NCBI GenBank assembly: GCA_003249645.1
Contig: QKIH01000170.1
Span: 1 to 50,588 of the forward strand
Source: Desulfobulbaceae bacterium
GTDB lineage: Bacteria > Desulfobacterota > Desulfobulbia > Desulfobulbales > Desulfocapsaceae
Length of the DNA stretch: 50,588 bases
Direction: 5' to 3'
Shown here: positions 35,002 through 44,481 of the stretch, piece by piece
How the letters are laid out: each line of letters starts with the position of its first letter
How positions within the stretch are numbered: the stretch's first letter is position 1
Notes under the pieces: generated by a model
The model's input: the letters and a program-made list of their open reading frames with translations, nothing else
The model's database searches: none
Told to the model about the DNA's origin: nothing
Position numbers and translations under genes: made by a program

Positions 35002-35868
35002 ATGTCCACACCTGCAAAAAAACTGCGGCAGCTGCTTGCCCAGGATCGATGTAATATCATGCCTTGCTGTTATGACGGGCTTACTGCCAAAATGATTGAG
35101 CAGGCCGGTTTTGATCTCACCTTCATGTCCGGTTTTGCCGTGTCTGCAGCAAGACTTGGAATGCCTGATACCGGTCTTATCTCATATGGTGAGATGCTTG
35201 ATCAGGGTCGTAATATCTGCAGCCGTGTCTCCATACCGGTTCTTGGTGACGGCGATACCGGTTACGGCAATGCGATGAATGTTTATCGAACCGTGCAGGG
35301 CTACCAGAAATCAGGTTTTGCAGCAGTGATGATTGAAGACCAGGTTTCGCCTAAACGGTGCGGACATACAAAAGGCAAACTGGTTGTCGAGCGTGAAGAG
35401 GCTTATGAGCGTATTGCTGCAGCCGTTGATGCAAGAAACGAGTCTGATGATATCCTGATCCTTGCCAGAACCGATGCAAAAGGGGTGAAAGGCCTTGATG
35501 AGGCTATTGCAAGAGGACAGAAATTTTATGAGCTTGGTGCCGATATCCTGTTTATCGAAGCACCGGAAACTGCAGAAGAGATGAAGATTATCTGCAAAGA
35601 AGTGCCCGGCATACAGATGGCTAATATTATCGAGGGTGGCAAAACCCCGATACTGACGCCTGAAGAACTGCACGAAATCGGTTTTAAGATTGCTGCCTAT
35701 CCTCTAACGCTTATTTCAGCTGCCATGCTTGCCGTTGAAGAGGCTCTGGCTTCACTCAAACAAGGGATTTCTCCAACAAAGTTGATGCCTTTTGATCAGG
35801 TTCGCAGGGTGGTTGGTTTCGACGACTATTACAAAGAAGAGCTTCGATATTCCTCTTCACGTCGGTAA
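35002..35868 (+). CDS. Isocitrate lyase/PEP mutase superfamily enzyme (methylisocitrate-lyase-like)
   Basis: A 288-residue TIM-barrel enzyme. Motifs: CYDGLTAKMIEQAGFD and SGFAVSAARLGMPD at the N-terminus, metal-binding GDGDTGYGN, IEDQVSPKRCGH with the catalytic Cys of C-C lyases, and ARTDAKGVKGLDEAI. Cys in KRCGH favours a lyase (2-methylisocitrate, 2,3-dimethylmalate or similar) over a phosphonopyruvate mutase; oxaloacetate decarboxylase is also possible. No prpC or prpD is adjacent, so a methylcitrate cycle is not supported here. It is the last gene of the TRAP operon, which suggests that the imported compound, or a product of it, is cleaved. Confidence 0.8.
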   Translation: MSTPAKKLRQLLAQDRCNIMPCCYDGLTAKMIEQAGFDLTFMSGFAVSAARLGMPDTGLISYGEMLDQGRNICSRVSIPVLGDGDTGYGNAMNVYRTVQGYQKSGFAAVMIEDQVSPKRCGHTKGKLVVEREEAYERIAAAVDARNESDDILILARTDAKGVKGLDEAIARGQKFYELGADILFIEAPETAEEMKIICKEVPGIQMANIIEGGKTPILTPEELHEIGFKIAAYPLTLISAAMLAVEEALASLKQGISPTKLMPFDQVRRVVGFDDYYKEELRYSSSRR

Positions 35869-35946
35869 CCCGTTGTTTTAAGATAGTTTATCTGATAGAC
35901 TGACAAGAAAACATTCATTCTATCATTTAAATATCTATTAAGAAAA

Positions 35947-36642
35947 ATGCGTTTACAGTGTCGCGACCTTGCCTTCAGGTATGCTGAAGGCGGCAAAAAA
36001 ATTCTCGACGGGATCAGCTGTTCATTCACAAGGCCCGGTTTTCATTCTGTTTTCGGGCCATCCGGTGTGGGCAAGTCAACCTTTGCCAGGATTATTGCGG
36101 CCGGTAACTCCCATTCCTATGAAGGGGAGCTTTCAATTGAAGGGCTTGACACCATCCTCTATTCCTATAATCTTGAAAGACTACCAGGCTGGTCGAGTAC
36201 TGGAAAACATATAGACCGCGTTGTCGCTCCTGAAAAGGAAGAGCTGAAACGGGAGCTCATCAGAATTTTTAAAATCGAGTCCCTGCTCGGAGCCCGATTC
36301 CATCAGCTTTCCATGGGGCAGCAGAACCGGGTTAATCTCATTCGTTATCTGCTCCAGGATTTTAACCTGCTCATCCTCGATGAAAGTCTCGCCAACGTCG
36401 ATGAAAAGCATCGTCAGTCGATCATCCTGTCGATCAAGAAGCTGTTCCCGGATAAAATGTTTCTCTATATTTCTCACCACCTGATGGAGGTCTCGACCTT
36501 TTGCGATCAGATCATGGTTTTCGGAGCATCTTCCGGAAAGAAGAGTTATGTCATGGTTGAGGCGCAGAATTGCCTTGAGTCACAGGCTGTTGACAAGCAG
36601 AAGAGGGATAAGACAATGTTGGAGATTATGAATGCTTTTTAG
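35947..36642 (+). CDS. ABC transporter ATPase (NitT/TauT/ThiZ type) with altered Q-loop
   Basis: A 231-residue ATPase. Walker A (GPSGVGKST), a signature reading LSMGQQNRV, Walker B (LLILDESL) and the switch His (ISHH) are present. Where the family normally has a Gln in a FQE-x-RLLPW stretch, this protein reads YNLERLPGW, so the Q-loop Gln appears to be Asn. The C-terminus is short, with a helical tail rich in Lys/Gln. It energises the permease encoded next, whose start overlaps by 11 bases. The substrate class (sulfonate, nitrate-like anion or thiamine pyrimidine precursor) is inferred from the receptor. No ribosome site is obvious before the ATG. Confidence 0.78.
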   Translation: MRLQCRDLAFRYAEGGKKILDGISCSFTRPGFHSVFGPSGVGKSTFARIIAAGNSHSYEGELSIEGLDTILYSYNLERLPGWSSTGKHIDRVVAPEKEELKRELIRIFKIESLLGARFHQLSMGQQNRVNLIRYLLQDFNLLILDESLANVDEKHRQSIILSIKKLFPDKMFLYISHHLMEVSTFCDQIMVFGASSGKKSYVMVEAQNCLESQAVDKQKRDKTMLEIMNAF

Positions 36643-37393
36643 AAGGATTTATCAGTTTCTCATCGTCTATATTGTCGGTGTCTCCGGTCTGCTGCTGCTC
36701 AAACAGATTCTTGGCCTCAGTGACTACGTTATCCCTGGTGTCTCTCTTATTATCACAATTGCACAAGAAGCCGGCAGAGGATACTTCTTCGATGTTCTTA
36801 ACACTCTAAGCATTGCGGTACTCGGCCAGGCCATCTCAGTGATACTAGCCTTTGCGGTCGGTATTGCAGGGCGAAAGTCATCATGGATCGGCTCGTTTAT
36901 CAAGATGACCGCCTACAATATTCAGGCGTATCCCATTGTGGCGCTGGCACCGATCATCTTTATCCTGCTGGGTGACGGTTTTGTCCCGCGGCTGATGATT
37001 GCTTCGATGATCTGCTATTTCCCGCTGCTGCTGTCGGTTCTTGGTGTAATGTCGGCTCCTGTCAAGGATATTGAACATTTTTATATTGTTACCGGACGAA
37101 TGCGGTGGCAGCTCGAAGTGAAGATCAGGGCCTTTGAAAACCTGAGCAAGTTGATCACTGTGATTTCTGGCAGCGCAACTCTGGCCATGGCTGGTGCAAT
37201 TGTTGCTGAATTTATTGCTGCGGACGCTGGAATCGGGTATTCCATCAGAGTAGCACTCTATCAGAGTGACCTTGGCAAGATTCTGGTCGCTCTGTTTATG
37301 ATCGGTATTGTCATTTCTGTGTATCAGGGCATTCTTGAAAGTATCAGTGAGAAGGTGAAGAGGGTGATGATGGTGCCGGAGGATGAAATATAG
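36632..37393 (+). CDS. ABC transporter permease (SsuC/TauC/ThiX type)
   Basis: A 253-residue inner-membrane permease with about six helices and the BPD_transp_1 core. The cytoplasmic coupling loop is VTGRMRWQLEVKIRAFENLSKLI, followed by the typical GSATLAMAGAIVAEFIAADAGIGY stretch of the SsuC/TauC/ThiX group. GGAG lies about eight bases before its ATG, within the end of the ATPase gene. Two copies would form the channel with two ATPases. The receptor gene follows 26 bases later. Confidence 0.85.
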   Translation: MLFRRIYQFLIVYIVGVSGLLLLKQILGLSDYVIPGVSLIITIAQEAGRGYFFDVLNTLSIAVLGQAISVILAFAVGIAGRKSSWIGSFIKMTAYNIQAYPIVALAPIIFILLGDGFVPRLMIASMICYFPLLLSVLGVMSAPVKDIEHFYIVTGRMRWQLEVKIRAFENLSKLITVISGSATLAMAGAIVAEFIAADAGIGYSIRVALYQSDLGKILVALFMIGIVISVYQGILESISEKVKRVMMVPEDEI

Positions 37394-37419
37394 ACTTTTC
37401 TTTTATATGAGGGTGAAAG

Positions 37420-38379
37420 ATGAAAAAATTTCTGAGCATTGCAGCAGGCCTGGCTGCAGCCGCAATACTGTTTGCGACATCTTCACAGGCAGAGGAACTC
37501 AATTACCGGCTTAAATGGCTCTTTAACGCCAGCGTTGCCGGTGATATTTATGCCGACCAGTTAGGCTATTTTGAGAAAGCTGGTTTAGATGTAAAGGTGA
37601 AAGAAGGCGGCCCGGAGAAAAATGCCATTAAAGAGCTTGAACTCGGTCAGGCAGCCTTTGGTGTAGCTTCTGCCGATCAGGTGATCATGGCCCTTGAGAA
37701 AGGTGCTGACGTGGTTGTTCTGGCTCAGATCTTTCAGATAAACCCGATGATGTGGATCTATCGTTCCGACATCCCTGAAATTAAAGAACTAAGCACCTTA
37801 AAAGGCAAGAGCGTCGGTGTAACCTTTGGCGGCAATGACGAGAGTATCCTGAACACCCTCTTTGCTGTCGGCCATCTGACCAAAGATGATGTTGACCTGT
37901 TCAGTGCACGTTTTGATCTCTCGCCTTTTCTGACCAAAAAGGTAGATGTCTGGCCGGTTTACCGTAACTCCCAGGGCGTGATTTTAAAAGAGCGCCTTGC
38001 CAAGGAAAATGAGCAGGTTCACTTTCTCAATCCTGCTGATTTCGGGGTGAAATTTGTTGCCAACTCTGTGGTTACTTCCGGCAAGATGGTCCGTGAACAC
38101 AAAGATGTGGTAGAAAAATTCCGCGTTGCTCTGGTTCAGGCCTGGGCTGATTCCATCGATCCTGCCAACGAGGCGGCATCACTTGCCGCAATTGCTTCAA
38201 GAGATAAAGGCAATACCGAAGATATCGTTAAATTACAGTTCGACTCCACCCGTGAGCTGGTTAAAGCTCCGGTCTTCGGTACCATAGATGTTGAGGCATG
38301 GAAGCAGACTGAGGCTATCATGCTTGAGCAGGGCCAGATTAAAAAGGCTGTGCATGTAGAAAATGCTATGTATAAATGA
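37420..38379 (+). CDS. ABC transporter substrate-binding protein, NMT1/THI5-like
   Basis: A 319-residue periplasmic receptor with a signal peptide cleaved after SSQA (about residue 24). It has the NMT1/THI5/SsuA fold markers: YRLKWLFNASVAGDIYADQLGYFEKAGLDV, the FGVASADQVIMALEKG loop, and the LKGKSVGVTFGGNDES strand. Such receptors bind thiamine pyrimidine precursors, sulfonates or nitrate-like ligands. I saw no TPP riboswitch upstream of the operon, which weakens a thiamine role but does not exclude it. Third gene of the importer; a strong hairpin terminator follows. Confidence 0.82.
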   Translation: MKKFLSIAAGLAAAAILFATSSQAEELNYRLKWLFNASVAGDIYADQLGYFEKAGLDVKVKEGGPEKNAIKELELGQAAFGVASADQVIMALEKGADVVVLAQIFQINPMMWIYRSDIPEIKELSTLKGKSVGVTFGGNDESILNTLFAVGHLTKDDVDLFSARFDLSPFLTKKVDVWPVYRNSQGVILKERLAKENEQVHFLNPADFGVKFVANSVVTSGKMVREHKDVVEKFRVALVQAWADSIDPANEAASLAAIASRDKGNTEDIVKLQFDSTRELVKAPVFGTIDVEAWKQTEAIMLEQGQIKKAVHVENAMYK

Positions 38380-38405
38380 GTTTTTCTGAAAAAGAGCGAT
38401 TATGT

Positions 38406-38446
38406 AAAAAGGCCTTTCCGTGGAACCGGAAAGGCCTTTTTTTTTG
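38406..38446. terminator. Bidirectional Rho-independent terminator
   Basis: AAAGGCCTTTCC (38408-38419) pairs with GGAAAGGCCTTT (38428-38439), 12 base pairs with an 8-base loop, flanked by T and A runs. It ends the importer operon and probably also the convergent mtgA gene. Confidence 0.92.
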
Positions 38447-38467
38447 CTTTTTTTTAGTTATCAAAAG

Positions 38468-39166
38468 CTATTTTAGTTTCAGCGGGCCGAAAAGCTTCAT
38501 CTGACCGAGAATCCACCGGGTCTGATTCTGCACATAGGGGCTTGGGTGGGTAGCGCTGTATTTAAGCGGGCTTGGTAGAATTGCGGCCAGGGCGGCAGAT
38601 TGATGCCTGGAGAGTTTGGCAGCGCTCGTTCCAAAATAGATCCTGGAAGCAGCCTCAACGCCATAAATCCCATTCCCCATCTCTATACTGTTTAGATACA
38701 CTTCAAGAATTCGTTCTTTACCCCAGAGCAGTTCAATGAGCCCTGTAAACCAGACCTCAAGACCCTTGCGAAGCCAACTTCGGCCGGGCCAGAGAAAGAC
38801 ATTTTTAGCAGTCTGCTGGGAAATAGTGCTGCCGCCGCGCAGTTTCCTGTTTTTGGCAAGATTGTTTTCAAGTGCCTTTTTAATGGCTGGAAAATCAAAA
38901 CCGTAATGTGATGGAAATTTCTGGTCTTCGCTGCAGATGACAGCAAGCTGCATATGTGGAGAGATTTTTTTCAGCGGAATCCATTTGTGGTGCAGGGATA
39001 TTTTTTTATCTGTGGCAAGTTGCTGGGTACAGCGGATTACCATAAGTGGGGTAAATGGTACGGGAAGAAACCTGAAGATAAGCACAACAGCAAGGGAGAG
39101 GCCGACAGATATAAGGCATACCCGGCAGAACAGTCTGTAAATTTTCTTTTGCAATTGTGCCATCAT
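38468..39166 (-). CDS. mtgA: Monofunctional biosynthetic peptidoglycan transglycosylase
   Basis: A 232-residue family 51 glycosyltransferase. An N-terminal transmembrane helix (residues ~12-32) anchors it in the inner membrane. The catalytic segments are [13 protein letters not shown] (catalytic Glu), [17 protein letters not shown], the second Glu region [15 protein letters not shown], and [11 protein letters not shown]. It polymerises lipid II into glycan strands without a transpeptidase domain, and its length matches MtgA (~230-240). An ATG pair at 39166/39163 gives two possible starts with no strong ribosome site. Monocistronic. Confidence 0.92.
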   Translation of the reverse strand: MMAQLQKKIYRLFCRVCLISVGLSLAVVLIFRFLPVPFTPLMVIRCTQQLATDKKISLHHKWIPLKKISPHMQLAVICSEDQKFPSHYGFDFPAIKKALENNLAKNRKLRGGSTISQQTAKNVFLWPGRSWLRKGLEVWFTGLIELLWGKERILEVYLNSIEMGNGIYGVEAASRIYFGTSAAKLSRHQSAALAAILPSPLKYSATHPSPYVQNQTRWILGQMKLFGPLKLK

Positions 39167-39702
39167 GAAGAGAAGCCGGCCGGATAAAATAAATGTTTGG
39201 CTTTGGAATCATCCATTTTTTAAGTTTTTGCTCTCGTTGTCTTCTCGTGATGCTATTTCCCGACAAATAAGCATTCCCTTTTTGTGAGAAGACAGGGCGG
39301 TAACGTCTTCCGCAGTCGAGAAGATGCGCATAATATATTTTCTTCTGGATGGTGTCCAGTCCTCACTTTCAGTGTAAGGGGGAAAAAGAGTGGAACAAGG
39401 GCATGTGCTTTCTGTCAACGGTCATTTTTTAGAATAAGTGCAAAGATGGGGCACCGATTGTTGCAGTCAGGATTCCGGGGAGAACCTGGCCGGAATCAAA
39501 ATTTCGTCCCAGGTAGGGGAAATTGATATATCGAAAAAAAACACTAGTGTTTGTTATATTTTTGGTAGACGTTAGCCAATATATTGATTAACTAATAGAA
39601 ATATCAGATATTAATGGTGCATGGGGAGGGGAAGAACGCGTGCTTCTTCTATCTGGCTTTTCAAATGACTAAACAGATCTAAAATTCAGATCAGGGGGTC
39701 GT
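39167..39702. other. 536-base gap between mtgA and the TPR gene
   Basis: Two short open frames here (minus 39209-39418, plus 39284-39526) have no ribosome sites and no recognisable sequence. AGGGGG at 39694 region is the ribosome site of the TPR gene. I see no hairpin, repeat or RNA gene I can support. Confidence 0.5.
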
Positions 39703-40239
39703 ATGAAAAGTTTTACATTTGCAGTACTGCTGGTTGCATTGTTGCCTTTGACGGTATTGGCTGAAGACATTAGTAAATGTGAAGCCGGTTGGCGTGCAAC
39801 TGAATCCGGGGAACATTTAGGGGCAATTGCACTTTTCAATGAGTGTATGAAGGAGGGTCAGCTGTCTGATGCCTCCCGGGCGAGAACATATCGAAACATT
39901 GGGATAGCCTATAATCGAGCAAAAGAGCCAAGAAAGGCCATAGATGCTTTTAATAAGGCAATTGCAATGAATCCTGAGGATGTCTTTTACGATTATATTG
40001 ATAGAGGTAATGCTTATGACGAGGCTAATTTGTTTAAAGAAGCAATGGCTGACTACGATAAAGCTTTATCACTTAAGCCTGGATTTGGCGAAGTCTACTA
40101 TAATCGTGGTATCTCATATGAACGTCAAAACATGCCGAACAAAGCCAGGGAAGAGTTTATCTCAGCATACAATCACGGTCTTCGTACCCAGCTTTTATAT
40201 GAACGCTTTGTTGCATATGGTCTCATAAAACCTGAATAG
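39703..40239 (+). CDS. Exported tetratricopeptide-repeat protein
   Basis: A 178-residue protein with a signal peptide (cleavage after VLA, about residue 20). Three to four TPR units follow, recognisable in RTYRNIGIAYNRAKEPRKAIDAFNKAIAMNPED, DYIDRGNAYDEANLFKEAMADYDKALSLKP and VYYNRGISYERQNMPNKAREEF. It should mediate protein-protein contacts in the periplasm. AGGGGG precedes the ATG. The neighbouring gene downstream is another exported unknown; a weak hairpin lies between them (near 40300). Confidence 0.8.
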   Translation: MKSFTFAVLLVALLPLTVLAEDISKCEAGWRATESGEHLGAIALFNECMKEGQLSDASRARTYRNIGIAYNRAKEPRKAIDAFNKAIAMNPEDVFYDYIDRGNAYDEANLFKEAMADYDKALSLKPGFGEVYYNRGISYERQNMPNKAREEFISAYNHGLRTQLLYERFVAYGLIKPE

Positions 40240-40373
40240 TAATCAGGTGCCTGGCAAGAAAAAATGGTGGGGCAAAAATATTGCCTTGCGGATCTTGATG
40301 CGGGCCATCCTTCTAAAGGCCGTTTTCTTACCCGATAAAATAGAAGTAAACTCTTTTAAATAGGAATTGTGAT

Positions 40374-41114
40374 ATGAAATCCATAACTTTAGTGTGTTCG
40401 TTGTTTCTTGTTCTTGTCAATTCTCTAACCTTGTACGCACAGGAAGAAAGTATATCATTAGAATGGTTTGTCGGGGAGATGCTTTCTCGGCACAGAGGGA
40501 TAACCTTGTGCCCCGACCAATCTCTTTCAGACAGATCTATCGGTTTGGATGTATCAGATTATTTGAGCAAAAGTGGTAAAGAACCTTCTGAAAGCAAAAT
40601 CGTGGCGACTGCTATCTGGACCTTATACCCTTGCCCATTTTCGCCATATCGATCTGAACTGAAGCTGGCTGGTTCAAAAGATATTGAAGGTGTTTGGCTT
40701 TATCCAGAGAGTTCTCAACAGCTGCGGTTTGGTCCTCTCTCAACTCAACAACCTCCGACAGGCCCTATACCTGTAAAGTGTTCTGTAATAGGCTATTACC
40801 CAAATGGTGAGATAAGAACCGCTATTATGGCAGGAAGCCAGGAATGCCCTTTTACAAATTCTTCTGCTTTAGATGAGGCAAGAAAAAATCCGAGGGTGTC
40901 AAGTTGGTCAATAATAACCGATGGTCGTATTAGTATCGACCGATCAGACGTGCAAAACTATGTTGAAGAGTGGGATGTATACCTTGTGATGTCTCCTTTT
41001 GCTTTCAATGATGTCCAATTTGAAAAAGGTGATCTGATTGAGTATATGCGTAAAGAAAGAGGAAACTCGGTAAATGCTTCCTGGCAATTTCGTCACTTGA
41101 AACGTCTGAACTGA
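40374..41114 (+). CDS. Exported protein of unknown function
   Basis: A 246-residue protein with a clear signal peptide (hydrophobic core LVCSLFLVLVNSLTL, cleavage near YAQ). The mature part has five cysteines (RHRGITLCPD, LYPCPFSPY, VKCSVIG and SQECPF), probably forming disulfides. The pattern YYPNGEIRTA and the late SWQFRHLKRLN closing segment are distinctive, but I do not recognise a family. AGGAA precedes the ATG at some distance. It lies between a TPR protein and the autotransporter and differs in codon flavour from the core genes around it. Confidence 0.55.
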   Translation: MKSITLVCSLFLVLVNSLTLYAQEESISLEWFVGEMLSRHRGITLCPDQSLSDRSIGLDVSDYLSKSGKEPSESKIVATAIWTLYPCPFSPYRSELKLAGSKDIEGVWLYPESSQQLRFGPLSTQQPPTGPIPVKCSVIGYYPNGEIRTAIMAGSQECPFTNSSALDEARKNPRVSSWSIITDGRISIDRSDVQNYVEEWDVYLVMSPFAFNDVQFEKGDLIEYMRKERGNSVNASWQFRHLKRLN

Positions 41115-41163
41115 TTAATGAACACCGATTTTAGATGAGCAAGTTCAGTTATCAGCCTCCCTC

Positions 41164-41224
41164 AAACAGGCCTTACACAAGGCAGAAAAGGCCTGTTTGA
41201 TATCTCCCCAAGGCATTTTTTTTA
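41164..41224. repeat. Hairpin/T-tract element, copy 1
   Basis: AAACAGGCCTT (41164-41174) pairs with AAGGCCTGTTT (41188-41198), followed by CTCCCCAAGGCAT and a T run. The same element recurs at 45487-45545. It lies between the stop of the secreted unknown and that of the autotransporter, so it probably acts as a terminator. Confidence 0.65.
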
Positions 41225-41230
41225 TCTGCC

Positions 41231-44173
41231 CTACCACATCAGCCTGAAGCCGAGATCAGCCCGATAGGAATGGTAGTCGGTAAAATCGCTGGTGTAGCCC
41301 AGATCACTGTACAACTGCATCATGTCATTAAAGCGCCAGGTAATGCCTGCCTGCAGGTTGGCGGTGGTGTCATATTGCTGGGAGTCAAAATCAATGATGT
41401 AGTTGACTGCCGGGCTGTCGGTAAATTCATGCTGCATGCCTGCATACACCCAAGGCTTGATGATGCTGCCCGATTCCCTGGTAATGGTTTCTTCTGCCCT
41501 CAGGCCTAGTCTTCCGGTAAGGTAGGTGTGATCTTCAAATTTCACCTCGTTCCAGCCGTCATAAAAATTGTCCCAGCTCACATCAGCCACCTGGAGTTCT
41601 GCCTGCGGTTCGATGATAAACTGCTGGCCCAGCATAAACGACCAACCGGTTTCAATCGATCCCCCGATCATTGCACCGTTGGTGGCGTAATGGTCGACAG
41701 CCTCGATATCGGCATCCAGCCCCATATAATCGAGGGCCAGATCAATATAGCAGCCGTTGGCATTAAACCATGTGAGGTATGCGCCATAGGACCAGCCGTT
41801 GATATCGGTATCGGCATCATAGAGGGAGCCATAGATGCTGCCGCCTCCGTCATTGTTAAAATTACCACTGGTATAGCCGCCGAATAGTCCAAGGTAGAGG
41901 ATGTTTTGCTCGTTTAACTCGAATTTTTTATCAAAGCCGAGTTCGGTCAGGCCGTATTCGCCGTCGAGCTCAAAGCTGTTATCGGCATCGAAGGAGAAGC
42001 CTGAAACAGTGGTGCGCATCCAGCCGTTGATGATGTTTGAATCGGCATTGACCACAGGCTGATCAGCTGAGTTGAGGCCAGCCATCCGCAGTTCGCCCAG
42101 CCTCTGGTGCAGGGTTTCCATCTTATTCTGGATAACTTCGTAGGAAAAGCTTGGCAGGCTGATATAGGCGGGGATTTCAGCGACAACTGCAGGTTTTGAG
42201 TAAATTATCGTGGTTGCTTCGGTTCCATTTGTTGTAACGGTGCCAGCTGTCGTCACAGTGCTATTGGTAGCTATAGCGTTTACTGCAGTCACTTCATAGG
42301 CATCGCCAAGCACCCAGTTATTGCCTGAGGTCATCAGCTTCCAGATAAAAGGGGAGCCTGACCAGCGGCCGAGATTGGTCTGGCCGTTATAGCGGTGCCC
42401 ATCATCTGCCAGCACAAAGCTCTCATCGCTCTTGTCTGCATCGTTGGCTGCAACGATGAGAACAATTTCGCTGGTATTGCGGCTGGTTCCATGGGTAATG
42501 TCATCAATCTCTATGGTGCCGTTGGCACTTACATTGCCGTTAACTATAAGTTGGTCTGCACTCGAAGAGGCAAAATCAACCTCCATTTTCAAGGTGCCGT
42601 TACCGCTGTAGTCGCCGTTTACGGTCAGAGCGCCGATGGAGTTGCCCGGGCTGATGGTGCCTGCATTATTCACGTTGCCGTTGATTGTGCCATTGCCGGA
42701 AAGAAGACCGGTTGAGTTGATGTCTACCGTTGGGCTGGTTAGCTCTCCGTTGAGTTTCATTGAGCCTGCCACAGTTGTTGCTCCGGTAATGGTAACTGTG
42801 CCATCGACATTTGCCTGTCCGCTGCTGTTTACCATCATGGCATCGGCATTCAAGGTGCCGCCGTTATCGATGTTCAGAGTACCGTTGACGATGATATCAT
42901 CATTTAATGTGCCGCCCTTGTTGATGTTCAAGGTTCCGTTTACGGTGGTGTCTCCGATAACGTTGGTAGTACCGTTGATATCCATAGTGCCGGAAGAGGC
43001 AACAGCCAGAGCATCGGTTGTTAATGTGGCACCGGCAGGGACAGTAAGTGACCCCTGGTTGACTGTTGTTGTTCCTCCTGAAAAATCCCAGCTTCCAGTG
43101 AGGCTTGTGCTGCCGCCGTAGATGGCCAGGTTCTTGAAATTAAGGAAGGTAGTAGTGAGAATAGCACTATTCACAGTTCCCATATTGCTGAAGCCAAGCG
43201 TACCGTCCCCGGAAACATCGTCAATGATCCCGTTTACCGTGGCCCCACCATAGACAAGCAAGGTCCCGTCCCCCGTATATTGAGCAGCAGCATCTTGATT
43301 AAATGTGCTGCCAGATAAAAGTGTCAGGATGCCGCTGTTGTTCAGTGTACCGTAGTTTTCCACGGTGCCACCATTGTTTACGTTCAGGGTGCCGCCGCTG
43401 TCAATGGCCAGGGTCTGGCTGTTGGTCAGGGTGCCGAGGCTGTCAATGTTCAGAATGCCGCCGCTGCCAATACTCAGGCCGCCGATGACAATGTTCAGGC
43501 CGCCGAGATTAATGTTCAGCACACCACGGTCATAAATGTTCAGGTGGCCGTCGTTAATGTTCAGGGTGCCGGCGCTGTTAATGTTCAGGGTGCCGGCGCT
43601 GTTAATGTTCAGATCACCGTGGCCGTTAATGTTCAGGTTGCCACTGTTGTTTAGGGTACCATTGTTTTCCAGTATGTTGCTGTTGTTCAGGGTACCGTTG
43701 TTGTTCAGGGTGCCATCGTTGTACAGTTTACCGCTGTTGTTCAGGGTTCCGCTGTTGTTCAGGGTGCCAACGTTGCACAGTTCACCGCTGTTGTTCAGGG
43801 TTCCGCTGTTGTTCAGGGTGTTATCGTTGCTTAGTTGGGCTAAATTTTCAATTTCAATGATGCCTTCATTAGTGAAATCATCCCAGTTAAAATCACCACT
43901 CCCTGAAGAGATCGTTATTGTATTGCCGGCAGGATTCGGGTTTGGTGCTATCTGGCCGGAAAAAGAGGCTGGGACACCTCCTGTAATCAGGCCGATGAGA
44001 AGGACAAGAGCAAACACGGATTGACGGTTTTCCAGGCGATGAAATCTTCGCCTGACGGGTTCTGACGGGATGTGTGGCCTAAAATATCGCCTTGATATGT
44101 TTATTTCCTTCTGGATTACACCAAATAAACAAAACTTTGCCGTTAATCCTCTCTTCTTGCTTGTCTTCTTCAT
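41231..44173 (-). CDS. Autotransporter with an Asn/Gly-rich repeat passenger
   Basis: About 980 residues from the ATG at 44173 (a GTG at 44218 is also open). An extended basic N-terminus of ~50 residues precedes the hydrophobic signal core, ending near ASFSG. Residues ~85-260 are short repeats of about 6-8 residues (TLNNSG, TLNINSAG types), then longer beta-helix rungs (VNGTLNIDNGGTLNA). The last ~280 residues form an autotransporter beta-barrel ending in an aromatic residue (FRLMW). The passenger should be a surface beta-solenoid, possibly an adhesin. It is divergent from a LysR gene, the likely regulator. No protease motif is seen. Confidence 0.85.
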   Translation of the reverse strand: MKKTSKKRGLTAKFCLFGVIQKEINISRRYFRPHIPSEPVRRRFHRLENRQSVFALVLLIGLITGGVPASFSGQIAPNPNPAGNTITISSGSGDFNWDDFTNEGIIEIENLAQLSNDNTLNNSGTLNNSGELCNVGTLNNSGTLNNSGKLYNDGTLNNNGTLNNSNILENNGTLNNSGNLNINGHGDLNINSAGTLNINSAGTLNINDGHLNIYDRGVLNINLGGLNIVIGGLSIGSGGILNIDSLGTLTNSQTLAIDSGGTLNVNNGGTVENYGTLNNSGILTLLSGSTFNQDAAAQYTGDGTLLVYGGATVNGIIDDVSGDGTLGFSNMGTVNSAILTTTFLNFKNLAIYGGSTSLTGSWDFSGGTTTVNQGSLTVPAGATLTTDALAVASSGTMDINGTTNVIGDTTVNGTLNINKGGTLNDDIIVNGTLNIDNGGTLNADAMMVNSSGQANVDGTVTITGATTVAGSMKLNGELTSPTVDINSTGLLSGNGTINGNVNNAGTISPGNSIGALTVNGDYSGNGTLKMEVDFASSSADQLIVNGNVSANGTIEIDDITHGTSRNTSEIVLIVAANDADKSDESFVLADDGHRYNGQTNLGRWSGSPFIWKLMTSGNNWVLGDAYEVTAVNAIATNSTVTTAGTVTTNGTEATTIIYSKPAVVAEIPAYISLPSFSYEVIQNKMETLHQRLGELRMAGLNSADQPVVNADSNIINGWMRTTVSGFSFDADNSFELDGEYGLTELGFDKKFELNEQNILYLGLFGGYTSGNFNNDGGGSIYGSLYDADTDINGWSYGAYLTWFNANGCYIDLALDYMGLDADIEAVDHYATNGAMIGGSIETGWSFMLGQQFIIEPQAELQVADVSWDNFYDGWNEVKFEDHTYLTGRLGLRAEETITRESGSIIKPWVYAGMQHEFTDSPAVNYIIDFDSQQYDTTANLQAGITWRFNDMMQLYSDLGYTSDFTDYHSYRADLGFRLMW
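43490..43830 (-). repeat. Coding tandem repeats in the autotransporter passenger
   Basis: Units of about 18-24 bases, most regular as CTGTTGTTCAGGGT on the plus strand, are repeated a dozen or more times with some near-identical neighbours. All unit lengths are multiples of three, so unit gain or loss would keep the frame. Confidence 0.85.
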
Positions 44174-44481
44174 ACCTTCTTCTCGTGCAATGGTTTTTGT
44201 TGAGGCAAAGAAGTCCACGCCACCAGTTGTTTGGCAAAGGTGATGCGGCGGCGGGTATTGCCTCTATTAATTCCGGGAATGTTGTTTCTTTGTGGTTGGG
44301 ACTATTCGGCGTGGATGATCGACGTCACCACGTTGCATCGAGATTTCCCCCCAAAAACCTCCGGATACAACAACTCCATATTGCTCATCATTTTGTGAAA
44401 CGTACAACTATTGATTGTTATTAACGGATAAAAACGCATTTGTCCAATGCATTGTTTGAATAATTGTGATACAATATGTGT

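Noticed and set aside
35869-35946. Possible TPP riboswitch before the NMT1/THI5-like importer
   Set aside because: The 78-base gap is AT-rich and lacks the CUGAGA core and room for the aptamer.
39209-39526. Two short frames in the mtgA-TPR gap
   Set aside because: No ribosome sites, no family features, both overlap each other on opposite strands.
42636-43121. 161-codon plus-strand frame opposite the autotransporter
   Set aside because: Antisense to the beta-helix passenger; hydrophobic composition is a by-product of Asn/Thr/Gly codons.
43536-44024. Plus-strand frame coding a repetitive MFRVP-type protein
   Set aside because: Mirror image of the autotransporter repeats; the repeat pattern comes from the opposite strand.
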